Made by a program: the position numbers and the translations under genes. A stretch of DNA of 64,000 bases from Butyricimonas faecihominis (lineage in GTDB: Bacteria > Bacteroidota > Bacteroidia > Bacteroidales > Marinifilaceae). Shown here in pieces: positions 27,343-35,699 of the stretch. Every line of letters begins with the position of its first letter. Within the stretch, counting starts at the first letter, position 1. The notes beneath the pieces are model-generated. The model made no database searches, was not told the DNA's origin, and saw nothing but the letters and a program-made list of their open reading frames with translations. The stretch spans positions 2,857,880 through 2,921,879 of the forward strand of contig NZ_AP028155.1 of NCBI RefSeq assembly GCF_033096445.1, written 5' to 3'.

Positions 27343-30300
27343 TTAAAAATTAATAGTCAATCCAACAGTAAATTTCCGGGGAAGCGGATAAGAAGACAAT
27401 GCATCCAATCCACTGAAGATACTCACAATCTCCGGATCTAAACCGGAGTAGTTTGTTAACAGAAACAAGTTCTCCATAGTCATGAATAGACGAGTCCCAG
27501 AAAGCCCTATTTTACCGGCAATTTGGCGATCTAAATTATATCCCAGCGTGAGTTGTTTCAAACGAAGCATATGAACCTTCTCAATAGCAGTGTCATAAAC
27601 TCCCGAAAATTGATTCTTCAACTCCGTGTACATCTGTAACTTGGAAAAATCATGTTCTTTATTATCCGCTTGAGTCCATGCATCAAAATCCCGGGTATCA
27701 CCCATGATCGGAGCAGGTCCATTACCGGGTTGAGCAAACGAGTACTTGTAATTATTTATGATATGACGTCCTAACGAATAAGTAAAAACAACATTCAGAT
27801 CAAACTGTTTCCAACTTATCTCATTGATCCATCCACCGTGAGCGACGGGTAAAGGGCTTGCTGCATAATATTTGTCAGCTTCCGAAATTACACCGTCACC
27901 ATTCAGATCCAATATTCGACGTGTTCCCGGAAAAAAGATACCTGTATTACCTGTATTCAAAGGTTTCGGTAAACCATTTGCTTCCGTGTAGTACATGGGA
28001 ACTTCATCCATTGAATTATAAAACCCATTTGTTTTGAATACCCTTATCCGGTATAAAGGTTCCCCCAAAACATTTTGTTCATAATCATATCCGTCACTAC
28101 TTTTCTCGAAACGATTCCAGTTCCGGGAAACATTATATTTCATTCTCCACTTCACGGCTGTTTCCCGCAAAATATCCGCAGTCAACTCGACCTCGATACC
28201 CTGATTCGAAACAGCTAATGCATTTTGCCATTGGAATTTATGAAAATATATATCACCGGGAAGATCAACCTTATTCAACTGTCCTTTCGTGTAACGATAA
28301 TAATAATCAGTCGTTACTTTCAAACGATAGTCAAATAAACTGAAATCCAATCCCACGTCATATTGACTCGTTTCCTCCCAAGTCAGTTTCCGGTTAATAA
28401 CCCCTCCATCCGTATCCGGAACAATTCCACTCGTACCCAAGAAACTCCCGCTAGAAGTCATCAAACCGTGCGCCAGATAACGTTGACCGAATTTCTGACC
28501 AGATTTACCCCAACTTACACGTACTTTACCAAAACTCAACCAATACAAATGTTTCAAGAAGGGTTCTTCCGAAAAAGCCCAACCGGCAGCAATCGAAGGA
28601 AAGGTTGCCCAACGTACTTTTTCTCCGAAAACAGAAGACCCATCTCTACGTATGGTCGTTTCAAACATATATTTCTCCTTGAAATTATAGGTTAAACGCC
28701 CGAAATAACTATTCATCCGTTCTTCCTCGAAATCCGAAGCATAAGAAAAAGCAGATTCGTAAACCGTTTCATCACTCTTGGGATCAGCAACATTAACTAA
28801 TCCGGCACCATCTCCCCATTTTCCCTGTACATATTGCACGTAATCATTCGGACCATTTCTTCCGCTTCCGGCATTGGAATAGTTCTGGTCTTTTTGGAAA
28901 GAAAGTCCCAACAACACATCAAAATTATGTTTTTGTTTCAGGCTAAAAGAGTAACTCAATAAATTCTCGTTCAAAATGGAGAGGCTACGTCCAATATTAC
29001 CTTCCGACGTTGACCAATGGTAATATTTATCCAAAGTACTAGGCGAGAATTGATTCATATTCTGCTGATTATAATCGATTCCGCCCGAAACACGTAAATG
29101 CAAATCAGGAATTATCTCGTAATCCAATACCAAATTATAGCGGGTCCCGTAACCATGATTTTTCTGGGTGATGCTATTCATTTTCTCCAACAATTCGGTT
29201 TTAATATAAGAATCTCCCGGGTATAACGAGGAAACTACCGTAGGATTCACCGTCATTCCCTCAATCTTCGCACCCCCACTATTTCCTCCCCGACTACGAT
29301 CCGTGTAAGAAAGAGAAATCTGATTATCTATCTGAAGACGTTTCGTGGGATGAACCGATATATTCGTCATCACGTTAGCCCGTTGATAATCACTATTCCG
29401 CATAATACCTTCCTCCTTGTAATAACCGGCACCTATCATATAGCGAACAGCTTCTGTTCCCCCGCTAGCCTGGATATTGGCGTTATACACGCTTGCCGTG
29501 CGATAGGCATATTTCCACCAATCTGTTGAGTTATTAAAAAATACATTCAAACTATCCTGTAAATGATAAGCACTATTCGCACTTGACGATGTACCTAAAA
29601 ACCAGTCGTACATCGGCTGATTCGTGGTAGTAGCTCTAAAACGATACACTTCTTCGAAAGAAGTAGGTATTTTCCAATGTCCATCCACATCCTGATACGG
29701 AGTTACCGTATTTCTTAACCCCCGAATATTGTACCAACGTTCCAATTGCCCTCCACTCTGCTCCGGTGTTTTCGGTAACCATGAAGCAGAATAAGAAACA
29801 TTCGCTGTAAATTTAGTCAATCCCGCACGCCCTTTTTTCGTGGTAATCAAGATCACGCCATTACCGGCACGAGATCCGTAAATAGCGGCAGAAGCTGCAT
29901 CTTTCAATACCTCGATAGATTCAATCATAGAAGGATCTAAATCGGATAATGTATTCGTTCCCGTGATAGGGGAAGTAAACGCCTGCATGGGCACACCGTC
30001 AATCACATACAAAGGTGTCCCGTAAGCACGATCTTCCCCTTCACCTCCACCGTCAACAAAAAAAGAGTTATAACCGCGAATCGCCACGATAGAACCACCT
30101 CCTCCGGGAGCTCCCGAAATATTATTTACTTCCACGCCCGCCATATGTCCTTGCAGCAAACTTTCCAAACTATGGGTCGGTAATTCCTTTATATCATCCG
30201 CCTTCACGGAAGATACCGCACTAATCACCGTCCGTTTTTTCTGTTGCCCGTAAGCAATCACCTGCACCTCGTCCAACCCGGTCACATCCTCTTTTAAGAT

Positions 30301-30909
30301 AACCCGTATCGTGTCCCTCGTATTTTCCGTGAAGTTCACGGTCTGAGATTTAAACCCGACAAACGAAATTTCCAGACTTCCTTTCGTGATCGGCAAACGC
30401 AACACGAATTGCCCAGCATTATTCGTCGCCGTACCCACGGTGGTATTTGCCACTTTCACCGTCACTCCCGGTAACGGCTGTTTCTTTACATCCATCACCA
30501 CACCTCTCACAATGAAACCGCCTTTCTGCCCATCAGTTCTCACGGCAACAAATGGTCGCACGATCACCACATTTTCCCCGATCTCGAAACGGTAATCTTT
30601 ACCAAAGACCAAAGGCAAAACTTCCTTTAACGCCATGTTCGAAACGCTCACCGTGACATTACGATCCACGTTCACCTCCCGGTTACTGAAAAGGAAATCC
30701 TTTCCCGTCTGTTTTTTCAGCTCCTTCACGACCTCACCCAAAGGTAGCTCTTTCACGTGAAGCGTCACACTTTTATCCTGTGCAAACAATGGATTCCAAG
30801 CCACGGATAAGCCACAGAACAATAAAATCAGTAACACTCTTGCACTTACCAAAATGGACGAACGTAGAGTCCGACACGCATTTTGTTGCATCGTTCGATT
30901 TTTTTCCAT
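27343..30909 (-). CDS. SusC/RagA-family TonB-dependent receptor with STN domain (cassette B)
   Basis: 1188 residues. Signal peptide to ~44 (LFAQ), STN domain ~46-116 (VTLHVKELPLGEVVKELKK ... ENVVIVRPF), CarboxypepD_reg-like domain ~133-213 (GVVMDVKKQPLPGVTVKV), plug ~230-360 with GVILITTKKGRAG, then the barrel ending in TINF. The STN domain touches FecR in the periplasm, so ligand binding should release the ECF sigma factor encoded upstream. The 97-bp leader before the ATG contains two hairpins and a promoter on the opposite strand. RagA of Porphyromonas imports peptides, SusC imports glycans; with no glycoside hydrolase nearby, the ligand here may not be a glycan. Confidence 0.95.
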   Translation of the reverse strand: MEKNRTMQQNACRTLRSSILVSARVLLILLFCGLSVAWNPLFAQDKSVTLHVKELPLGEVVKELKKQTGKDFLFSNREVNVDRNVTVSVSNMALKEVLPLVFGKDYRFEIGENVVIVRPFVAVRTDGQKGGFIVRGVVMDVKKQPLPGVTVKVANTTVGTATNNAGQFVLRLPITKGSLEISFVGFKSQTVNFTENTRDTIRVILKEDVTGLDEVQVIAYGQQKKRTVISAVSSVKADDIKELPTHSLESLLQGHMAGVEVNNISGAPGGGGSIVAIRGYNSFFVDGGGEGEDRAYGTPLYVIDGVPMQAFTSPITGTNTLSDLDPSMIESIEVLKDAASAAIYGSRAGNGVILITTKKGRAGLTKFTANVSYSASWLPKTPEQSGGQLERWYNIRGLRNTVTPYQDVDGHWKIPTSFEEVYRFRATTTNQPMYDWFLGTSSSANSAYHLQDSLNVFFNNSTDWWKYAYRTASVYNANIQASGGTEAVRYMIGAGYYKEEGIMRNSDYQRANVMTNISVHPTKRLQIDNQISLSYTDRSRGGNSGGAKIEGMTVNPTVVSSLYPGDSYIKTELLEKMNSITQKNHGYGTRYNLVLDYEIIPDLHLRVSGGIDYNQQNMNQFSPSTLDKYYHWSTSEGNIGRSLSILNENLLSYSFSLKQKHNFDVLLGLSFQKDQNYSNAGSGRNGPNDYVQYVQGKWGDGAGLVNVADPKSDETVYESAFSYASDFEEERMNSYFGRLTYNFKEKYMFETTIRRDGSSVFGEKVRWATFPSIAAGWAFSEEPFLKHLYWLSFGKVRVSWGKSGQKFGQRYLAHGLMTSSGSFLGTSGIVPDTDGGVINRKLTWEETSQYDVGLDFSLFDYRLKVTTDYYYRYTKGQLNKVDLPGDIYFHKFQWQNALAVSNQGIEVELTADILRETAVKWRMKYNVSRNWNRFEKSSDGYDYEQNVLGEPLYRIRVFKTNGFYNSMDEVPMYYTEANGLPKPLNTGNTGIFFPGTRRILDLNGDGVISEADKYYAASPLPVAHGGWINEISWKQFDLNVVFTYSLGRHIINNYKYSFAQPGNGPAPIMGDTRDFDAWTQADNKEHDFSKLQMYTELKNQFSGVYDTAIEKVHMLRLKQLTLGYNLDRQIAGKIGLSGTRLFMTMENLFLLTNYSGLDPEIVSIFSGLDALSSYPLPRKFTVGLTINF

Positions 30910-30916
30910 AATTTTG
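30886..30916 (+). promoter_or_regulatory. Antisense promoter at the susC start codon (cassette B)
   Basis: On the strand opposite to susC, TTG (30886-30888), 20 bp, then TAATTTTG (30909-30916) fits the Bacteroidetes promoter consensus. The box begins on the last base of the complemented susC ATG (30907-30909). Transcription from here would run across the susC leader towards fecR. Confidence 0.55.
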
Positions 30917-30921
30917 TATTA

Positions 30922-31007
30922 ATAGTTTAACATGACCAACCCTGAATCCAACTTCAGGCTAGTCGAATTATCAAGACGGTATCTGCGCGAACAGATACCG
31001 TTTTTTT
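30922..31007 (+). ncRNA. Candidate cis-antisense small RNA in the fecR-susC gap (cassette B)
   Basis: A predicted ~86-nt RNA running opposite to the operon, from just after the antisense -7 box to an intrinsic terminator. Hairpin 1 is CCTGAA/TTCAGG (30941-30958). Hairpin 2 is ACGGTATCTG/CAGATACCGT (30976-31001) with a 6-nt loop, followed by seven T on this strand only; on the operon strand the T-run is absent. It would cover the whole 5' leader of susC. Bacteroides DonS-type RNAs that repress susC homologues have this arrangement. The transcript itself is inferred. Confidence 0.5.
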
Positions 31008-32166
31008 ATAACAGGGCATTCACCGTTACCGTCCGGCCGGAGACCGTAAAGCGAACATCCGTAGTTTTTTCAATCATATCCAACGTCTGGCGAATCGTGT
31101 TATCCCGCCACACGGCACCCGTGAACTCGTAAGACTTCAATTCCTCGTCCGTCCAAAATACCTGCAAGTCATACCACCGTTCCAGCTGGATCAGAATTTC
31201 TTCCAAGGTCATCTTCTCGAAATAGAATCGACCGTTAATCCAAGTAATATAATCTTCGGGGTTTACCTCTTTCACGTCGATCCTCGTACCAACAAGAACC
31301 GCTTGTTGATTCGGCAACAACACGACTGTCGAATCCGTCTGCAAATCGTCTACCCGCACCTTTCCCCGTACCAACGTTGTGAAGATTTCATCATTCTCCG
31401 GGTAAGCATTTATATTAAATTCTGTTCCCAGCACCTCGATTATCGCATCATCATGCACATCCACCCGGAAAGGCCTTAACGTGTCATGCTCCACTTCGAA
31501 ATAGGCCTCTCCCTTTAAAAACACTTTCCGTTCATTCGAAGCGAATTTCACCGGGAACCTCAATTCCGAATCCGCATTCAACCGCACCCGGGTCCCGTCG
31601 TTCAGCTCCACCGTGTACTCCCCGCCCCGAGGAACCACAATTTTATGATAGAATAATTGTTCTACCTCTTCCTCTACCGTATTATACACCAATTTTCCCA
31701 ACGTATCCACGGCCAGAGGCAACCCGTCCTCCTGCCGGATTGTATCCAAATGCGGGGCAGACAACTCTATTTTCGCCCCTCCTTCCAAAACCAGATAAGC
31801 CTTGCGTATACCCGTGGAATCCATTGTCCCGACAGTCGCAACGTTCACGGGAGCCAATTCTTTCTCTTGATTTAACCAAAATAACAGGAATAATGATAAT
31901 GGTAGTATTAAAATAGCCGCATACCGGGTAACCCGCAACAAGCGCCGTCTCCTTGCATCCCGTTGTAAATTTTCCTGCACCCCATTCCAAATTTTCTCCC
32001 GGTTCGTTTTCATCCGCATCGCCCTCATCCTTAGCAACTCCTTCTTCACGTGAGCATACTCGTCCTTCCCCAGCTCCGCCCGCAACTCATCCCAATTCAT
32101 CGTTTCTCCTTTTGTCAAGAAACGCCGCAGGATTTCCTCTATATGATCTTTATTCTCTGTTTCCAT
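31006..32166 (-). CDS. FecR-family anti-sigma factor (cassette B)
   Basis: About 386 residues from the ATG at 32166 (METENKDHIEEILRRFL); an in-frame TTG upstream at 32205 is unlikely. A cytoplasmic N-terminal region (~1-85) is followed by one membrane span (RYAAILILPLSLFLLFWL) and a periplasmic FecR domain (~170-265, GGEYTVELNDGTRVRLNADSELRFPV and GEAYFEVEHDTLRPFRV), then a C-terminal domain (~315-386) that in this family meets the receptor's STN domain. It holds the adjacent ECF sigma factor inactive until the SusC at 27343 signals. It sits 70 bp after the sigma gene and 97 bp before susC. Confidence 0.93.
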   Translation of the reverse strand: METENKDHIEEILRRFLTKGETMNWDELRAELGKDEYAHVKKELLRMRAMRMKTNREKIWNGVQENLQRDARRRRLLRVTRYAAILILPLSLFLLFWLNQEKELAPVNVATVGTMDSTGIRKAYLVLEGGAKIELSAPHLDTIRQEDGLPLAVDTLGKLVYNTVEEEVEQLFYHKIVVPRGGEYTVELNDGTRVRLNADSELRFPVKFASNERKVFLKGEAYFEVEHDTLRPFRVDVHDDAIIEVLGTEFNINAYPENDEIFTTLVRGKVRVDDLQTDSTVVLLPNQQAVLVGTRIDVKEVNPEDYITWINGRFYFEKMTLEEILIQLERWYDLQVFWTDEELKSYEFTGAVWRDNTIRQTLDMIEKTTDVRFTVSGRTVTVNALL

Positions 32167-32275
32167 TTTTCTTGCTTTACACCTTATTAACAAGATCGGA
32201 AACAAAACGAGTGAAAGAAACAGACATTTTTTTCAAAAGAAATTACTTTATTTTTCAAGTTGAAAGGAAGCAACT

Positions 32276-32857
32276 CTATTTCAGCAACATACTCAACAGC
32301 ATGAACAAGGTGGTCCCCGGAAGATTCAGATCCGATCTTACTTTTTTATAACCAAAACGCACTTGCGTCTTCACCGTGTTAATCGTAACCCCCAATTTAT
32401 CGGCCACCTCTTGGTACTTCAACCCTTCCACGCAACTCAACACGAATATTTCCCGACATTTTTCCGGCAAACGATCTATTGCATCCAATAATAGTTTTCT
32501 CAGCTCTTCCAACGCATCGTCATTTTCCCAATCGAACTCCTCCGTCTCCCCATTCAGCATTTCCTGCCGATAGCGTTCCTCAACCCGCTCCCGCACTTTC
32601 TGATTGATACAAGTATTTCTCACGGTCCGCTGCAAATAGCCATAAATAGATTCCGAATAAGTGATCTTTTCACGCATCGTCCAAAACCGCACGAACGCCT
32701 CCTGCACCAAGTCTTCGGCTACATCCGAATCCCGGCAATATCCCAAAGCATAAGCGTGCAACATATCCACGTACGTGTTGAAGAAATATTCAAACGCCCG
32801 CCGATCTCCCTGCTGCATTTGCAAGAAGACTGTCAACTCATTATCAACATTGGTCAT
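32276..32857 (-). CDS. ECF-type RNA polymerase sigma-70 factor (cassette B)
   Basis: 193 residues from the ATG at 32857 (MTNVDNELTVFLQMQQGD). A longer frame to 32911 exists, but its start lies upstream of the predicted promoter box at 32877-32884, so the inner ATG is chosen. Region 2 is RAFEYFFNTYVDMLHAYALGY...EDLVQEAFVRFW (~15-65); region 4 is LPEKCREIFVLSCVEGLKYQEVADKLGVTINTVKTQVRFGYKKV (~130-175). It activates its own SusCD operon when freed from FecR. It is divergent from tRNA-Ala with about 100 bp between. Confidence 0.93.
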   Translation of the reverse strand: MTNVDNELTVFLQMQQGDRRAFEYFFNTYVDMLHAYALGYCRDSDVAEDLVQEAFVRFWTMREKITYSESIYGYLQRTVRNTCINQKVRERVEERYRQEMLNGETEEFDWENDDALEELRKLLLDAIDRLPEKCREIFVLSCVEGLKYQEVADKLGVTINTVKTQVRFGYKKVRSDLNLPGTTLFMLLSMLLK

Positions 32858-32876
32858 TTTACGCCGATTTACACGG

Positions 32877-32884
32877 CAAATATA
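32877..32884 (-). promoter_or_regulatory. -7 box of the cassette B sigma gene
   Basis: CAAATATA on the + strand, read as TATATTTG towards the sigma gene, 20 bp before its ATG. No good TTG lies at the expected -33 distance. The match is to the housekeeping box, so basal expression probably does not need the ECF factor itself. Confidence 0.5.
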
Positions 32885-32937
32885 AGAATAATCGACAAAA
32901 TCACACCTCAACCATTTCCTATTTTCAAATATTTATC

Positions 32938-32945
32938 TATATTTG
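32938..32945 (+). promoter_or_regulatory. -7 box of tRNA-Ala
   Basis: TATATTTG matches TAnnTTTG exactly and ends 11 bp before the first base of the tRNA gene; TTTC lies at the -33 distance instead of TTTG. Confidence 0.6.
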
Positions 32946-32956
32946 CAATCGCAAAC

Positions 32957-33030
32957 GGGGAATTAGCTCAGTTGGCTAGAGCGTTTGAATGGCATTCAAA
33001 AGGTCGTCGGTTCAATTCCGATATTCTCCA
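32957..33030 (+). tRNA. tRNA-Ala (anticodon GGC)
   Basis: 74 nt. Acceptor GGGGAAT pairs with ATTCTCC, including the G3.U70 pair that identifies alanine tRNAs; the discriminator is A73. D-arm AGCTCAGTTGGCTAGAGC; anticodon arm TTTGA-ATGGCAT-TCAAA giving anticodon GGC; T-arm GTCGG-TTCAATT-CCGAT. CCA is not encoded (CGA follows). All four stems fold. It is a lone tRNA gene. Confidence 0.97.
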
Positions 33031-33458
33031 CGAACACCATTTAAAGCATTGAAATTCAATGCTTTAAATTTTAAAGAGTGTTTTCGGTTTTTTCGGGGCT
33101 TTTTTTAGGTTTTGGAACGGCTTAAAAAAACAAGGAAAAGTGGTGTACAAATACTCAAATTTTTTATTTCAAAACTATTTCTCTACCCTTCCATCCCAAG
33201 ACCAACACTTACATCTGTCTCTTTATGTTGTTATCACTCTCCGTCTCCCTTCGTTCCTATAGAAGTCGACTTCATCGAAAGGATAACGAAGAGGTAACGA
33301 CAAGACGCAAGAGTAGGCCATACCGAGGGCAAGACTTCACCCGGAAGATTACAACCCCCAGAAACGGGTAGGAACAATTTTAGCATTTCAGCAAAAATAT
33401 TCCAATTTGGCATAAATTATGTTGCATAAATCATCACTAAACCTAAAAATACAACATA
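33031..33458. other. 428-bp gene-free tract downstream of tRNA-Ala, with a 15-bp inverted repeat
   Basis: Next to the tRNA is a perfect inverted repeat, arms ATTTAAAGCATTGAA (33039-33053) and TTCAATGCTTTAAAT (33055-33069), followed after some 15 bp by T-rich DNA (GTTTTCGGTTTTTTCGGGG), a plausible terminator. The rest has no convincing gene; a 61-codon frame at 33112-33297 lacks any recognisable feature and is not called. tRNA 3' ends are common integration sites, but no duplicate of the tRNA end and no integrase are present in the window. Confidence 0.55.
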
Positions 33459-34169
33459 ATGGAAGTTATTGCAGCGCGTACGATGAACGCACTTTACATG
33501 TACCTTGATGTCGCGTTCCTACTTTTCTTAGGTGCAACCTTAGTTTACACGAAAAGATATTTGGCAATCCTTGTCGGATTACTGGCCGGAATCCTGTATT
33601 TCATTGTTGACTATGGTTATTTTTACCTGTATTTAGGGACAAGAAGTGTGGAAGGAGCCGATCCGTTCTGTTTTCTCCTGTGGTTAAGCATGAGTTACGG
33701 TTTCACGAATTTCGTATGGATATGGCTCTGGCTCGACCGGGACAAACGAGCATTGGAATGGTCCATCTTGATTATCGCCTCTTGGTTTACCACCTCGTTA
33801 CTAAGCCAAAGTTTCGGGGGTAATTTCGCCCCGATCACCATTTCAAGGGGTACGGGAGCCTACCATGGCATCATGGCCCTCATCCTCTTCGTGGGATATG
33901 CCATTCTTTGTATTCACAATATCAGAACGACAGATGAAACCCGAAAGATTAACATCCCGTGGATTCTTGCCATCGGGATTCTAGTACAATTCGCATGGGA
34001 ATTCGTACTACTGATCACAGGAATCCGTAACCCGAGTTTCATGACCATCGTGGTTAACTCTCTTCTCGAAACCAACTTGGGACTACCTTACATGTACCTC
34101 ATTCACCGGGCTGTAAGTAAACGATACCACGAAAATCTCTCCCGTAGTGAAAAAATCATCGTAGCCTAA
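33459..34169 (+). CDS. Multi-span inner membrane protein of unknown family
   Basis: 236 residues, very hydrophobic and Trp/Tyr-rich, with about seven predicted spans (approx. 10-28, 33-55, 68-88, 97-115, 130-150, 163-183, 190-212) and a short basic tail (SKRYHENLSRSEK). No signal peptide, conserved catalytic motif or known family is recognised. An acidic/aromatic segment (VDYGYFYLYLG) lies in or at the end of the second span. It is monocistronic: it starts after a gene-free tract and ends at a strong terminator. Codon use resembles neighbouring genes, so it does not look recently acquired. Confidence 0.75.
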   Translation: MEVIAARTMNALYMYLDVAFLLFLGATLVYTKRYLAILVGLLAGILYFIVDYGYFYLYLGTRSVEGADPFCFLLWLSMSYGFTNFVWIWLWLDRDKRALEWSILIIASWFTTSLLSQSFGGNFAPITISRGTGAYHGIMALILFVGYAILCIHNIRTTDETRKINIPWILAIGILVQFAWEFVLLITGIRNPSFMTIVVNSLLETNLGLPYMYLIHRAVSKRYHENLSRSEKIIVA

Positions 34170-34185
34170 TTAACCACTCTTTCCT

Positions 34186-34226
34186 GAAAAAAAGGACAAC
34201 GTATTAAACTCGTTGTCCTTTTTTTC
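34186..34226 (+). terminator. Strong terminator after the unknown membrane protein
   Basis: Arms of 16 bases at 34186-34201 and 34211-34226 (core AAAGGACAACG / CGTTGTCCTTT) with a 9-nt loop and T-run on both strands. The core GGACAAC/GTTGTCC is also used in the terminator at 9941-9971. Confidence 0.92.
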
Positions 34227-34257
34227 GTAAATTAGCCACAAATAAAAACCGAAGTTT

Positions 34258-35352
34258 ATGGAACAGGAGCGCCAAGAAGAGAACCAGAAACTGACAAAAA
34301 AAATCAGCCCGTATAAAATCATATATCCCATCATTATCGGGTTGGCCGTGGTCTCTTACATGTTATATAAAGAATTCGATCCCAAAGCATTTGACATGAT
34401 CACCTTTACATGGAACACCGTGTTCTGGTTATTCGTTGCCGTCCTGTGCATGGCCATCCGGGATTTCGGGTATATCATTCGGATCAAAATACTATCCGGC
34501 GGGAAACTAAACTGGATACAATCCATCCGAATCATATTTCTCTGGGAATTCACCTCGGCAGTAACCCCTTCCGCCATCGGGGGAACCAGCTTGGCAATCC
34601 TTTTCGTGCATAAAGAAGGTATCGGGGTCGGGAAAAGTTCCGCCATGGTCATGGCAACCTCCTTTCTTGACGAATTGTACTTCATCATCATGTTTCCACT
34701 CATACTGCTATTCGTCAACCATCAGGCACTGTGGGAAATGCCGGATACCACGAAAGCAGTAGCCGACGGGTTAATTCTCGTGGCCGTTATCGGATATAGC
34801 GTGAAACTTGCCTACCTTCTCGTGTTAAGCTACGGGTTATTCAAGAATCCTCGGGGCTTGAAATGGCTGATCATGAAATTATTCCGGTGGCGTATTCTCC
34901 GCAAATGGCGTCATGATGCCAACGAAGCCGGAACCGATATTATCCGGAATTCCCACGAATTAAGAAGTATGCCGTTCTCCTTCTGGCTAAAAACATTCGG
35001 AGCGACTTTCTTCTCGTGGACAGCACGTTACTGGGTAGTGAACGCCATCCTCGTGGCTTTTTGGTTCGGACGTTATGATTGGGCGCAACATTTTCTTATC
35101 TTTGCACGACAACTCGTCATGTGGATCATGATGCTGGTAAGCCCGACACCAGGTGGTAGCGGTTTTGCGGAATTCGTCTTCTCCAAATACCTCGGGGAAT
35201 TCCTTCCGAGCGCCGGGGTTGCCATAGCGATGGCCATTTTATGGAGGCTCATCAGCTACTACCCTTACCTGTTCATCGGGGCATTTATCGTACCGAAATG
35301 GATTGCCCGTAGTTTTGGCAAGACATCGAAGAAAACGAAAACGAACAATTAA
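34258..35352 (+). CDS. YbhN/AglD-like membrane protein (lysylphosphatidylglycerol synthase TM region family)
   Basis: 364 residues with eight or so spans and the family's signatures: FLWEFTSAVTPSAIGGTSLAI in the centre and SPTPGGSGFAEFVF near the C-terminus. The related transmembrane part of MprF flips aminoacylated lipids; stand-alone YbhN-like proteins have no proven substrate. No aminoacyl-transferase domain is fused here. It begins an operon-like run with a small membrane protein and mutL (28- and 10-bp gaps). Confidence 0.88.
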   Translation: MEQERQEENQKLTKKISPYKIIYPIIIGLAVVSYMLYKEFDPKAFDMITFTWNTVFWLFVAVLCMAIRDFGYIIRIKILSGGKLNWIQSIRIIFLWEFTSAVTPSAIGGTSLAILFVHKEGIGVGKSSAMVMATSFLDELYFIIMFPLILLFVNHQALWEMPDTTKAVADGLILVAVIGYSVKLAYLLVLSYGLFKNPRGLKWLIMKLFRWRILRKWRHDANEAGTDIIRNSHELRSMPFSFWLKTFGATFFSWTARYWVVNAILVAFWFGRYDWAQHFLIFARQLVMWIMMLVSPTPGGSGFAEFVFSKYLGEFLPSAGVAIAMAILWRLISYYPYLFIGAFIVPKWIARSFGKTSKKTKTNN

Positions 35353-35380
35353 AGATTTAACGTGCTAAGGAATAAAAATC

Positions 35381-35689
35381 ATGGGACTATTTAAACAACC
35401 GGAACACCGTCGTTTCAACTTAAAACCCCGCTACTGGGACCCGGAAGCAGAGGCCAGAAAAGAACGGGAAAAACGTATTCGTGCAGAACTGGGATTAGCG
35501 GAAGATGGGGATGAATATATTCCCGATGTCAAGGCCAGTCTTCAAAAAGAATACGCCAAACGTAAAAATGAGCGTCTCGGAGGAGGTCTTGGTTACTCAA
35601 CCCGTATCTTCATGATTCTTATCATTATACTGATCGGGATCTTCTATTTGGCAACGTACAAGATCGACCTCATCATGAAATTATTCTAA
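35381..35689 (+). CDS. Small conserved membrane-anchored protein upstream of mutL
   Basis: 102 residues: a charged N-terminal half (MGLFKQPEHRRFNLKPRYWDPE) with an Arg/Glu/Lys-rich helix, and one membrane span at the C-terminus (~78-96). The protein is a familiar neighbour of mutL in Bacteroidales and is sometimes labelled a riboflavin synthase beta subunit, which its sequence does not support. It would be a C-tail-anchored or single-span protein with the bulk in the cytoplasm. Function unknown; mutL starts 10 bp later. Confidence 0.8.
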   Translation: MGLFKQPEHRRFNLKPRYWDPEAEARKEREKRIRAELGLAEDGDEYIPDVKASLQKEYAKRKNERLGGGLGYSTRIFMILIIILIGIFYLATYKIDLIMKLF

Positions 35690-35699
35690 GGATTCCGGT

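Noticed and set aside
30976-31007. Hairpin as the normal terminator of fecR
   Set aside because: The T-run lies on the + strand only; on the operon strand the hairpin is followed by CTTGATAA, so it fits a + strand terminator instead.
32858-32911. Longer N-terminus for the cassette B sigma factor
   Set aside because: The extra codons cover the TATATTTG promoter box at 32877-32884 and do not match sigma factor N-termini; the ATG at 32857 is preferred.
33112-33297. 61-codon frame after tRNA-Ala
   Set aside because: No RBS, promoter or recognisable motif, and composition is Ser/Pro-rich as expected of random AT-poor frames; not supported as a gene.
35381-35689. Riboflavin synthase beta subunit label for the small gene before mutL
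   Set aside because: The 102-residue protein has a C-terminal membrane span and none of the lumazine synthase fold motifs; the label is a familiar misannotation.
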